7,533 nucleotides of DNA from Deltaproteobacteria bacterium (GTDB taxonomy: Bacteria > Desulfobacterota > Syntrophia > Syntrophales > Smithellaceae): positions 1 through 7,533 of the forward strand of contig JAGFXG010000047.1 of the NCBI GenBank assembly GCA_017860985.1, in the 5' to 3' direction. Shown here in pieces: positions 1-6,192 of this stretch. Position 1 is the first letter of the stretch; each line of letters begins with the position of its first letter. A program made the position numbers and the translations under genes. The notes under the pieces are model-generated. The model had not been told where the DNA came from, ran no database searches, and worked only from the letters and a program-made list of their open reading frames with translations.

Positions 1-1
1 G

Positions 2-151
2 CTTGTCCTGGACGGTCAGGCGACACCGGCCACATTCAAGGAGCTGACCGGACTCTCCCGGAAATACATTATTCCGCTCATGGAATATTTCGATACCAGC
101 AAATTGACGGTGCGTGTGGGAGACCACCGTGTATTGAGGGAAAAGCTTTAA
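2..151 (+). CDS. selB: Selenocysteine-specific translation elongation factor SelB, C-terminal end (partial)
   Basis: The first complete codon is at position 2, and 49 codons run to a TAA at 149-151; the rest of the gene lies upstream of the window. The translated tail includes [20 protein letters not shown] and ends [14 protein letters not shown]. This matches the last winged-helix domain of bacterial SelB, the part that recognises the SECIS hairpin in selenoprotein mRNAs while the N-terminal GTPase part (not visible here) delivers Sec-tRNA. Its presence implies that the organism makes selenoproteins. A gap of 28 bp separates it from the following HD-domain gene on the same strand, so the two may be co-transcribed. 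The identification rests on the tail only, but the pattern is distinctive. Confidence 0.88.
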   Translation, partial: LVLDGQATPATFKELTGLSRKYIIPLMEYFDTSKLTVRVGDHRVLREKL

Positions 152-164
152 CTACGATTTTATC

Positions 165-174
165 AGAAAGGCGG
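165..174 (+). promoter_or_regulatory. Ribosome binding site for the TTG-started HD-domain gene
   Basis: The purine-rich stretch AGAAAGGCGG lies just upstream of a TTG at 180-182, with about 8 bases between AAAGG and the start codon. It supports TTG as the real start, giving a protein that begins MKTKEIYLQDI, which is where YhaM-type proteins normally begin. Confidence 0.6.
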
Positions 175-179
175 TTCTT

Positions 180-1136
180 TTGAAAACCAAAGAAATTTAT
201 CTTCAGGACATCAGGCAGGGCGATAAAATTGCTTCTACATTTTTAGTGGCGGAGAAAAGTATGGCCTTTTCCCAGAAAGGATCAGCCTACCTGAACGTCC
301 GTCTGAAAGACAAGACGGGCGAAATAGACGGCAAGGTCTGGGATAATGCTTCAGAAATGGATCAAATCTTTAAAAAAGGCGACATTATTTATATTGAAGG
401 AAGGGTGCAGAGCTACCGCAATGCTCTTCAGGTCTCCATTGTCAACATTAAACCCTGCGCGCCGGAAAACATTAACCCGTCGGATTATCTGCCGGTGAGC
501 AAGATGGACACGCAGTCGATGTTTCAGGATCTCCTCGCATACATCGATGCTCTTTCATCTGAACCCTTAAAAAAGCTGCTTGCCGCATTCTTTCATGATG
601 AAAAAACGGCCGATCTTTTTCGGCGGGCGCCGGCAGCCAAGGGTTTTCACCACATTTATTTGGGCGGCCTGCTTGAACATACACTTTCCGTTGTGCGGCT
701 GCTGGACAAGACTGCGGATCATTACCCGCAATTAAACAGAGACCTGCTGATCACAGGCGGAATCCTGCACGACATCGGTAAAATTTATGAATTCTCCTAT
801 GACAGTCTCATTGCATACAGTGACGAAGGACGCATGATCGGCCATCTGGTCATGGGCGTGGAAATGATCAATAAAAAGATTGAGGCGATCCCTGATTTTC
901 CTCCGCAGACCGCGCTCGCGCTGCGCCATATTATTCTTAGCCACCACGGCGAATTCGAATACGGTTCTCCCAAACGTCCGAAAACCATGGAGGCGCTGGT
1001 CATTCATTTCATAGACGACCTGGATGCCAAGCTGAATGCATTTCAAAGCTTTGTTGAAGCAGATAACGCCAATGCGGATTCCGAATGGACAACTTACAAT
1101 CGCTTTTTTGAACGTTATCTCTTCAAGGGAAAATAG
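180..1136 (+). CDS. OB-fold/HD-domain 3'-5' exoribonuclease, YhaM family
   Basis: This 318-residue protein has the two-part layout of YhaM (about 314 residues in Bacillus). An OB-fold nucleic-acid-binding domain spans about residues 12-92, followed by an HD metal-dependent phosphohydrolase domain at about 155-290. Metal-ligand candidates are His167 in GGLLEHT, the His197-Asp198 pair in GILHDIGK, His222 in GHLVMG, His255/His256 in LSHHGEFEYGSP, and Asp279/Asp280 in HFIDDLDAK. The SHHGEFEYGSP and DDLDAK blocks are typical of the family. Characterised members are cytoplasmic and degrade RNA, and to some extent DNA, from the 3' end; the activity here is inferred from family. The start is TTG with a good ribosome binding site. 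The gene follows selB by 28 bp and ends 4 bp from the convergent CDF gene. No catalytic residue appears to be missing. Confidence 0.85.
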   Translation: MKTKEIYLQDIRQGDKIASTFLVAEKSMAFSQKGSAYLNVRLKDKTGEIDGKVWDNASEMDQIFKKGDIIYIEGRVQSYRNALQVSIVNIKPCAPENINPSDYLPVSKMDTQSMFQDLLAYIDALSSEPLKKLLAAFFHDEKTADLFRRAPAAKGFHHIYLGGLLEHTLSVVRLLDKTADHYPQLNRDLLITGGILHDIGKIYEFSYDSLIAYSDEGRMIGHLVMGVEMINKKIEAIPDFPPQTALALRHIILSHHGEFEYGSPKRPKTMEALVIHFIDDLDAKLNAFQSFVEADNANADSEWTTYNRFFERYLFKGK

Positions 1137-1140
1137 TTTT

Positions 1141-2121
1141 TCAACGGTTCCGTCCTGTATCAGCCACGGATAACTGCATTCTCCGGTCTTCGGGCAACAG
1201 ACAACCGGAAAGACAAATGTCCGTGCATTTGCCGTCGCAGGGTTCGATGTGAATGGTAACTGTCGAGTTCGAAATCTTTTCCATGATTTGAAACTTGAGT
1301 TGCCGGGTAATGCCGTGAGAAGTTTCCACCGTCATATGCGGATCCACTTTGATATGAAATTCGATAAAGCGGAAATTGCCGGCCTTTCGCGTTCTCAATT
1401 GATGATAACCATGAATCTCAGGTTTATGTCCGATGATCACGCTGCGAATCCAAGCCTCTTCGTCCGGCGGCAGCTTCACATCCATAAGGTCGCCTAAAGC
1501 CTGTGCCGTTAAATCATAGGCCGCTTTCAGAATAAACACTGCCACAAATATTGCCGCCACGGGATCCAGCCAGTGAATGCGGGGATCATCAAAAAAGAAA
1601 TGGCTGATCCAGATAATACCCAGGCTGACCATAACACCTACGGAAGTAAAGACATCGGTTCGTAAATGCCAGGCGTCAGCGGTGAGGGCAATGGAATCAG
1701 CTTCCTTCCCGACTGCAAAAAGTCTCTGGGATACAAAAAAATTAAGGGCGGCAGAAAGAAACATCACCGCAACCCCCCATCCGGGTGATTCTACAGACTG
1801 CGCCGAGGCCAGTTTTTTAAGCGCCTCAAAAATAATCCAGAAAGCTGCTATGAAAATCAAAACGGCTTCAACCAGACCGGAAATACTTTCAAATTTGCCG
1901 TGACCGAAAGGGTGAACGTCATCCGCGGGCAGATGCGATTTCTTGACGGAAAACATGGCGATGACCGAAGCCAGCAGATCCATGCCCGAATGAATGGCTT
2001 CGGAAATGATGGAAACCGAACCGATCAGCGTGCCGACAATGATTTTAAAGACCACCAATGTGGAATTGGACGCGACCGACAACATCGCCACCCGTTCTTT
2101 GCGCTGCTGAATAGATGACAA
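1141..2121 (-). CDS. Cation diffusion facilitator (CDF) family metal efflux transporter
   Basis: This 326-residue inner-membrane protein has about six hydrophobic segments in the first 210 residues and a soluble C-terminal domain at about 211-326. It would export a divalent metal in exchange for protons. Family signatures are the TM2 segment SEAIHSGMD, the loop HPFGHGKFES (residues 70-79), the TM5 segment TADAWHLRTDVFTS, and LGDLMDVKLP at the membrane/cytoplasm junction. The expected four-ligand transport site is present as His44 and Asp48 in TM2 with His152 and Asp156 in TM5. The His/Asp pattern in both helices is seen in zinc-type members, so Zn is the best guess, but the substrate cannot be fixed from sequence. 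The tail carries four cysteines (295, 299, 303, 307) at regular spacing, which many CDFs lack. Translation starts at TTG (2119-2121) behind a GGGAGAG site. The gene diverges from epmB and converges on the HD gene. Confidence 0.88.
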   Translation of the reverse strand: MSSIQQRKERVAMLSVASNSTLVVFKIIVGTLIGSVSIISEAIHSGMDLLASVIAMFSVKKSHLPADDVHPFGHGKFESISGLVEAVLIFIAAFWIIFEALKKLASAQSVESPGWGVAVMFLSAALNFFVSQRLFAVGKEADSIALTADAWHLRTDVFTSVGVMVSLGIIWISHFFFDDPRIHWLDPVAAIFVAVFILKAAYDLTAQALGDLMDVKLPPDEEAWIRSVIIGHKPEIHGYHQLRTRKAGNFRFIEFHIKVDPHMTVETSHGITRQLKFQIMEKISNSTVTIHIEPCDGKCTDICLSGCLLPEDRRMQLSVADTGRNR

Positions 2122-2217
2122 CAGATACTCTCCCGACTTCGGATTTTTCTTTTGAACATATCACGATGAGAGTAGGATTTCCCATATTTTTTTATCCCGG
2201 ACAAGAATGGATTTCCT
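2122..2217. other. Divergent intergenic region between the CDF gene and epmB
   Basis: These 96 AT-rich bases separate two genes transcribed away from each other, so promoters for both should lie here. I see no convincing -35/-10 pair for either direction. On the minus strand TGATATGTT (about 2151-2159) resembles an extended -10 element, but no good -35 hexamer lies upstream. On the plus strand TTGAAC at about 2153 is followed by only weak -10 candidates. Confidence 0.4.
2128..2134 (-). promoter_or_regulatory. Ribosome binding site for the TTG-started CDF gene
   Basis: On the minus strand the sequence reads GGGAGAG, 6 bases before the TTG at 2121-2119. This strong site decides for TTG over the next in-frame ATG, which is codon 13. 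Confidence 0.6.
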
Positions 2218-3360
2218 TTGCATGAACATGAAATTGTGATACGCAAATTGCCCGAATGGTTTGAATTTTTTATGAAGAAAAAAATGATTCTTTCTCACTA
2301 TCGTAATGCTTCTGAAAAAGACTGGAAAAACTGGCGCTGGCAGTTCCAAAACCGTATCACATCCATAAAAGAGCTGGCCGGAATGACAGACAGACTGATG
2401 CCCCGGCCGGAAAAACTGCGCCGCGTGCTCTCTTCCTATCCGATGGCGATCACACCTTACTTTTTGTCATTGATTGAACCGGAGGACGAAAACAACCCGC
2501 TGGCCTTGCAGTGCATCCCTGACGAGAAGGAAGTTTCCAGTTCATCACGCTGTTCGGATGATCCGCTGAATGAGGATTGCTCCATGCCGGTGCCAAAGCT
2601 GATCCAACGCTATCCTGACCGCGTCCTGGCCATTGTCACCCAAACCTGCGCCACATACTGCCGGCACTGCAACCGCAAGCGCTTCTGGGGAAAAAAGGAA
2701 ACATCCACCTTGAAGAGCCGTTTGGGCAAAATGGTACAATATGTGGCGGATTCGCCTGGAATTCGCGAAGTAATTTTATCCGGCGGCGACCCGCTGACCT
2801 ATGATGATGATCAAATGGAAATGATACTGTCATCTTTTTCCGCCATACCACATCTGGAGGTACTGCGCGTCGGAAGCCGCGCGCCCGTTGTCATGCCCAT
2901 GCGCATCACGAAAGAGCTCTGCCGCATACTGAAACGATACAGACCTCTCTGGTTTAACACACAGTTCAACCATCCATCGGAAATCACCCCGGATGCCGAA
3001 CGGGCTTGCAATATGCTTCAGGAAGCCGGCATTCCCGTCTCTAATCAGTCAGTCCTCCTGAAGGGGGTAAACGACAAAGAAGACGTTATGCGTCGCCTTT
3101 TGTACGGCCTTCAAGAGATATCTGTCCGTCCTTATTACCTTTTTCACTGCGAACCGGTGAAAGGCTGCAGCCATTTCCGCACAGAAATGGCTGCAGGACT
3201 GAAAATGATAGAAAAACTCCGTAAAAATTGTTCCGGTCTGGCGATGCCGCAATACGTTGCCGACCTCCCGGGCCGTTCGGGAAAAGTTCCCATTCTGGCT
3301 CTGTCCGGATCGCTGGAAAATGATTTGCGGAAACATCAAGATTTTTTTGACAATTTTTAA
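2218..3360 (+). CDS. epmB: Lysine 2,3-aminomutase-family radical SAM enzyme, EpmB-like (EF-P modification)
   Basis: This 380-residue radical SAM, PLP-dependent enzyme is expected to convert lysine to beta-lysine for attachment to EF-P. The iron-sulfur cluster motif is Cys144-x3-Cys148-x2-Cys151 in CATYCRHC. SGGDPL (188-193) follows, and the PLP lysine is Lys356 in GRSGKVP. From memory of the Clostridium KamA sequence the two align without gaps at an offset of 19. That puts Arg153 on Arg134, Glu312 on substrate-binding Asp293, and Asp349 on Asp330. The zinc-site Cys268 is Lys287, and the C-terminal Cys-x-Cys-x2-Cys tail is absent, as in short EpmB proteins. Immediate linkage to efp and epmA supports the EF-P role, although free beta-lysine synthesis remains possible. 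The start is uncertain. TTG at 2218 has a weak TGGA site, whereas ATG at 2272 would give 362 residues beginning where clostridial KamA begins. Confidence 0.87.
   Translation: MHEHEIVIRKLPEWFEFFMKKKMILSHYRNASEKDWKNWRWQFQNRITSIKELAGMTDRLMPRPEKLRRVLSSYPMAITPYFLSLIEPEDENNPLALQCIPDEKEVSSSSRCSDDPLNEDCSMPVPKLIQRYPDRVLAIVTQTCATYCRHCNRKRFWGKKETSTLKSRLGKMVQYVADSPGIREVILSGGDPLTYDDDQMEMILSSFSAIPHLEVLRVGSRAPVVMPMRITKELCRILKRYRPLWFNTQFNHPSEITPDAERACNMLQEAGIPVSNQSVLLKGVNDKEDVMRRLLYGLQEISVRPYYLFHCEPVKGCSHFRTEMAAGLKMIEKLRKNCSGLAMPQYVADLPGRSGKVPILALSGSLENDLRKHQDFFDNF
3165..3196. repeat. Perfect 13-bp inverted repeat inside epmB
   Basis: The arms CTGCAGCCATTTC (3165-3177) and GAAATGGCTGCAG (3184-3196) are exact reverse complements with a 6-base loop, CGCACA. 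The RNA could form a stable 13-bp hairpin. It lies within the codons for the conserved segment around HFRTEMAAG of the aminomutase. No T-tract follows, so it does not look like an intrinsic terminator. Confidence 0.8.
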
Positions 3361-3375
3361 TAATTAGATTAGGAA
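3347..3375 (+). promoter_or_regulatory. Candidate sigma-70-type promoter for efp
   Basis: A perfect TTGACA (3347-3352) overlaps the last codons of epmB. After a 17-base AT-rich spacer it is followed by TAGGAA (3370-3375), a poor -10 with three of six matches. Transcription would begin near 3382 and leave a leader of about 54 bases before efp. An internal promoter for efp makes sense because EF-P is needed in far greater amounts than its modifying enzymes. The weak -10 keeps confidence low. Confidence 0.3.
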
Positions 3376-3418
3376 GAACACAAATAATTTAAACTAAATT
3401 AATAGATTGCCAGTAATG

Positions 3419-3424
3419 AAGGAG
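3419..3424 (+). promoter_or_regulatory. Ribosome binding site for efp
   Basis: AAGGAG lies 11 bases before the ATG at 3436. It is the strongest Shine-Dalgarno match in this cassette, in keeping with high EF-P expression. ATGs at 3417 and 3426 are out of frame with efp. Confidence 0.65.
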
Positions 3425-3435
3425 AATGAATTTTT

Positions 3436-3999
3436 ATGTACACCGCCAGCGATTTAAGAAAAGGGCTGCGCCTGAAAATAGACGGAGACCCCTATGTAAT
3501 CACCGAATTCAATTTTGTAAAACCCGGCAAGGGACAGGCCCTGTACCGCACCAAGCTCAAAAACATGATCAACGGCAACCAGTTTGAAAGAACCTTCCGT
3601 TCCGTGGACAACTTTGAACCGGCCGACCTGCGTGAAAAGAAAATGCAGTACCTCTATAAAGAGGGCGACAAATACTGTTTCATGGACAATGAAAACTACG
3701 AACAGGTCTATCTGACGGAAACACAGGTCGATGAGGCAGTCAATTACATGACTGACAATATCGAAGTCGAAATCCTCCTGTTTGAAGACCGGCCCATCGG
3801 CATCAGCCTGCCCAATTTTGTCGAGCTGATTGTTACGGAAGCCGAACCCTGGGCCAAGGGTGACACAGTATCCGGCGCAACCAAACCGGTCAAAGTACAA
3901 ACGGGAGCGACCATTCTGGTGCCGACATTTGTTTCCGAGGGAGAAAAAATCCGCATTGACACACGAACGGGCGAATATTTGACCCGCGTCAAAGGATAA
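3436..3999 (+). CDS. efp: Translation elongation factor P
   Basis: This 187-residue protein has the standard EF-P length and three-domain form: a KOW-like domain at about 1-64, a first OB fold at about 65-128, and a second OB fold at about 129-187. It binds between the ribosomal P and E sites and speeds peptide bond formation at consecutive prolines. The domain I loop reads VKPGKGQA, and Lys32 corresponds to E. coli Lys34, the residue that EpmA and EpmB modify with beta-lysine. Other family blocks are LKNMINGNQFERTFRS, PNFVELIVTEAEPWAKGDT and the C-terminal RIDTRTGEYLTRVKG. It lies between epmB (75 bp upstream) and epmA (6 bp downstream), so substrate and modifying enzymes are encoded together. 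The ATG start has a clear ribosome binding site. Confidence 0.97.
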   Translation: MYTASDLRKGLRLKIDGDPYVITEFNFVKPGKGQALYRTKLKNMINGNQFERTFRSVDNFEPADLREKKMQYLYKEGDKYCFMDNENYEQVYLTETQVDEAVNYMTDNIEVEILLFEDRPIGISLPNFVELIVTEAEPWAKGDTVSGATKPVKVQTGATILVPTFVSEGEKIRIDTRTGEYLTRVKG

Positions 4000-4005
4000 C
4001 CTCTT

Positions 4006-4944
4006 TTGAACGCACCGCATCAGGATGACTATTTCTATCTGGCTCGCAAATCGCAGGCTATGCGGATGCGGGCCAGACTAATCCAAAGCATCCGTTCTTT
4101 CTTCATTCAGCAGGATTTTCTGGAAGTCGAAACACCCGTCCGGATTCCCTCCCCCGCTCCGGAAGAACATATTGAAGCCATACCCTCGGGCAGCTGGTTT
4201 TTACAAACATCCCCCGAACTCTGCATGAAGCGGCTTCTGGCCGCAGGCTGCCCCAGAATTTTTCAAATCTGCAAATGTTTCCGGGCTGACGAGCGAGGCG
4301 GAAAGCATTTGCCGGAATTCACCATGCTGGAATGGTATGTTGTACAATTCGATTATCATGATCTTATGGATCAGTGTGAAGCCATGCTTCTGGCCGCTTT
4401 CAGAAGTGTGGGATACCATCAGGACATCACCTGGCAAAACAAAAAAATCAATCTGGCAGCACCCTGGGAAAGAATTACCGTAGCAGATGCCTTTGCCAGA
4501 TACTCCCCTGTGAGTCTGTCCGAAACACTAAACCGGATTATTTTTGATGAAACACTTGTTCAATACATAGAACCCCGCCTGGGCATCAGCCGGCCGACTT
4601 TCCTTTATGATTATCCGGCCGAACTGGCGGCTCTGGCAAGAATCAAAAAGAGCGACCCATCGGTGGCGGAACGATTTGAGCTTTATATCGGAGGTCTGGA
4701 ACTGGCCAACGGGTTCTCCGAACTGACCGACGCAGCCGAACAAAGAAGGCGTTTTGAAAAAGCATCCGGGGTGCGGGCCGCCAAAAACTGGCACTGCTAT
4801 CCCATGCCGGAAAAATTTCTGACCACTCTGGAACACCTGCCGCCTAGTGCCGGCATCGCACTCGGAATCGACCGGACAATGATGCTGCTGGCCAATACAA
4901 CACGAATTGACGACATCACGACCTTTACACCGGAAGACCTTTAA
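4006..4944 (+). CDS. epmA: EF-P beta-lysine ligase EpmA (LysRS-like; GenX/PoxA/YjeA)
   Basis: This 312-residue protein matches the catalytic core of class II lysyl-tRNA synthetase but lacks the N-terminal anticodon-binding OB domain, as EpmA does (325 residues in E. coli). Class II motif 1 is around FLEVETPVRIPSPAPEEHIE (residues 38-57). Motif 2 is FQICKCFRADERGGKHLPEF (86-105), followed by TMLEWY. Motif 3 is GIALGIDRTMMLL (283-295). SPELCMKRLLAAG (69-81) is also typical of the group. EpmA activates (R)-beta-lysine with ATP and transfers it to the EF-P lysine instead of to tRNA. The start is TTG at 4006, six bases after the efp stop, with AAAGGA (3991-3996) at the end of efp as ribosome binding site, so the two are probably translated from one mRNA. 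All three catalytic motifs look intact. Confidence 0.93.
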   Translation: MNAPHQDDYFYLARKSQAMRMRARLIQSIRSFFIQQDFLEVETPVRIPSPAPEEHIEAIPSGSWFLQTSPELCMKRLLAAGCPRIFQICKCFRADERGGKHLPEFTMLEWYVVQFDYHDLMDQCEAMLLAAFRSVGYHQDITWQNKKINLAAPWERITVADAFARYSPVSLSETLNRIIFDETLVQYIEPRLGISRPTFLYDYPAELAALARIKKSDPSVAERFELYIGGLELANGFSELTDAAEQRRRFEKASGVRAAKNWHCYPMPEKFLTTLEHLPPSAGIALGIDRTMMLLANTTRIDDITTFTPEDL

Positions 4945-4963
4945 CGTCCGGGAAAAAGATGTA

Positions 4964-4992
4964 TTGACAATGATAATATTTTCCTTTAGGTT
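4964..4992 (+). promoter_or_regulatory. Candidate promoter for the tolQRAB operon
   Basis: A perfect -35 TTGACA (4964-4969) is followed after 17 bases by TAGGTT (4987-4992), which matches three of six -10 positions including the key T, A and last T. The start would fall near 4999, leaving a leader of about 30 bases that contains the TGGAG ribosome binding site of tolQ. It lies in the 84-bp gap after epmA, where a new operon would be expected to begin. Confidence 0.5.
4966..4984. promoter_or_regulatory. Fur-box-like sequence in the tol promoter spacer
   Basis: The 19 bases GACAATGATAATATTTTCC match the classical Fur consensus GATAATGATAATCATTATC at 14 of 19 positions, with 11 of the first 12 identical. 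The site overlaps the -35 hexamer and fills most of the spacer, where a bound repressor would block RNA polymerase. The right half is weak and the region is AT-rich, so a chance match is possible. Confidence 0.35.
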
Positions 4993-5028
4993 ACACGCAA
5001 ATTTCAAATCATTTCTGGAGATAACATA

Positions 5029-5748
5029 GTGAAAGATATTGGATCTTTAGACATTGGAGGTAATTTTCACGGTTCCCTTTTAGGCATGATTGCTGATGCC
5101 GGGTTTATGGTCAAATTTGTTCTACTGATCCTGCTCATTTTCTCCATCATTTCCTGGACCATCATTTTTCTGAAATTCCGTTATTATCGAAAAATCAGAA
5201 AAGAGAACGAAGATTTTGATTCCGATTATCAGCGCAGCAATAAACTTTCTGAGGTCGTACCGGCAGCCAAAAAATATCCTCACTCGACAACGGCGGAAGT
5301 TTTTCGTGTCGGTTATGCAGAATTAAGCAAAATGAACAAAGTGTCCAAAGACACAGCCCGCCCCGAAGAAATGAGTCTCTCTTCTATCGATAATGTGCAG
5401 AGGGCACTGAACAGGGCATCCAACACGGAAATGACCAAACTTGAAAGCTCCCTTGGATTTCTGGCCACAACAGGCTCGGCCAGTCCCTTCATCGGGTTAT
5501 TCGGCACGGTCTGGGGAATTATGGAAACCTTTAAAGCCATCGGCGCGCGCGGTTCGGCAACACTGGCCGTTGTGGCTCCCGGCATCTCGGAAGCACTGAT
5601 TGCAACTGCGGCAGGCCTGGCGGCGGCTATCCCGGCCGTCATTTTCTACAATTACTTTTTAAACAAGTCCAAAACGATGGTGCAGGAAATGGATAATTTT
5701 GCCGACGAATTCTTGAATATCGTCGAACGCCATCTGATCAGTAAATAA
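5029..5748 (+). CDS. tolQ: TolQ, inner-membrane proton channel subunit (MotA/TolQ/ExbB family)
   Basis: This 239-residue protein is close to E. coli TolQ (230). It has a membrane segment at about 25-47, a cytoplasmic loop at about 50-140, and two further membrane segments at about 143-167 and 185-208. The family hallmark is the run from LGFLATTGSASPFIGLFGTV (142-161) through WGIMETFKAIG to VAPGISEALIATAAGL (182-197). It forms the stator-like channel that, with TolR, uses proton flow to energise the TolA-type protein. ExbB is the close paralogue, but length, wording of the core motif and the tolB downstream all favour TolQ. The start is GTG at 5029 with TGGAG (5016-5020) 8 bases upstream. It is the first gene of an apparent operon tolQ-tolR-tolA-tolB. 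Confidence 0.93.
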   Translation: MKDIGSLDIGGNFHGSLLGMIADAGFMVKFVLLILLIFSIISWTIIFLKFRYYRKIRKENEDFDSDYQRSNKLSEVVPAAKKYPHSTTAEVFRVGYAELSKMNKVSKDTARPEEMSLSSIDNVQRALNRASNTEMTKLESSLGFLATTGSASPFIGLFGTVWGIMETFKAIGARGSATLAVVAPGISEALIATAAGLAAAIPAVIFYNYFLNKSKTMVQEMDNFADEFLNIVERHLISK

Positions 5749-5769
5749 GCTTGTTCAGGATATAACATC

Positions 5770-6192
5770 ATGCGGCATGCACGCAGAAGACATTCCGAAA
5801 ATAAATCCATGGCGGACATCAACGTCACTCCGCTCGTTGACGTCATGCTTGTGCTTCTCATCATTTTCATGGTGACCGCGCCGATGCTTTCCATGGGCAT
5901 CGATGTCAACCTGCCGCGCGTCAAGTCAAAAACCGTAGATCTCGCAGAAGAAAAACTGATTCTGAGCATCAACGAAAACAAAGAAATTTTTCTGAACAAG
6001 ACCCGGATGTCTCTGCAGGAGCTCAACACAAAACTTGCCGCCATTTTTGAAGAGCGTGTTGACCGCGAGATTTTCCTGCGGGCCGACAAAAATGTTTCTT
6101 ATGGTTTTGTGGTTGAAGTCATGTCGGAAATACGCAAAGCGGGTGTTGACAAACTGGGGATGATTACGGAACCGCCTGAGGACGTGAAATGA
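5770..6192 (+). CDS. tolR: TolR, Tol system channel subunit (ExbD/TolR family)
   Basis: This 140-residue protein has a short basic cytoplasmic tail, MRHARRRHSENKS, one membrane helix at about 19-41, and a periplasmic domain at about 42-140. The signature MADINVTPLVDVMLVLLIIF (14-33) includes Asp24, the helix aspartate that carries protons in ExbD and TolR. E. coli TolR is 142 residues. It works in a complex with TolQ. The ATG has AGGA (5757-5760) 9 bases upstream, and the gene begins 21 bp after tolQ. Its stop overlaps the next start as ATGA, which suggests translational coupling. ExbD is the alternative name, but the neighbourhood favours TolR. Confidence 0.93.
   Translation: MRHARRRHSENKSMADINVTPLVDVMLVLLIIFMVTAPMLSMGIDVNLPRVKSKTVDLAEEKLILSINENKEIFLNKTRMSLQELNTKLAAIFEERVDREIFLRADKNVSYGFVVEVMSEIRKAGVDKLGMITEPPEDVK

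Noticed and set aside
3454..4020. A long open frame (188 codons) antisense to nearly all of efp
   Set aside because: It is a shadow of the very well supported efp frame. The translation has no recognisable family pattern and I see no credible ribosome binding site evidence for it.
4528..5007. An open frame on the minus strand antisense to the 3' half of epmA and the tol promoter region
   Set aside because: It overlaps the conserved motif 3 part of epmA and gives a cysteine- and phenylalanine-rich product of no recognisable type, so it is a shadow frame.
5029..6192. ExbB/ExbD assignment for the channel genes
   Set aside because: The Fur-like site made this attractive, but the core motif wording, gene lengths and the following tolB gene favour TolQ and TolR.
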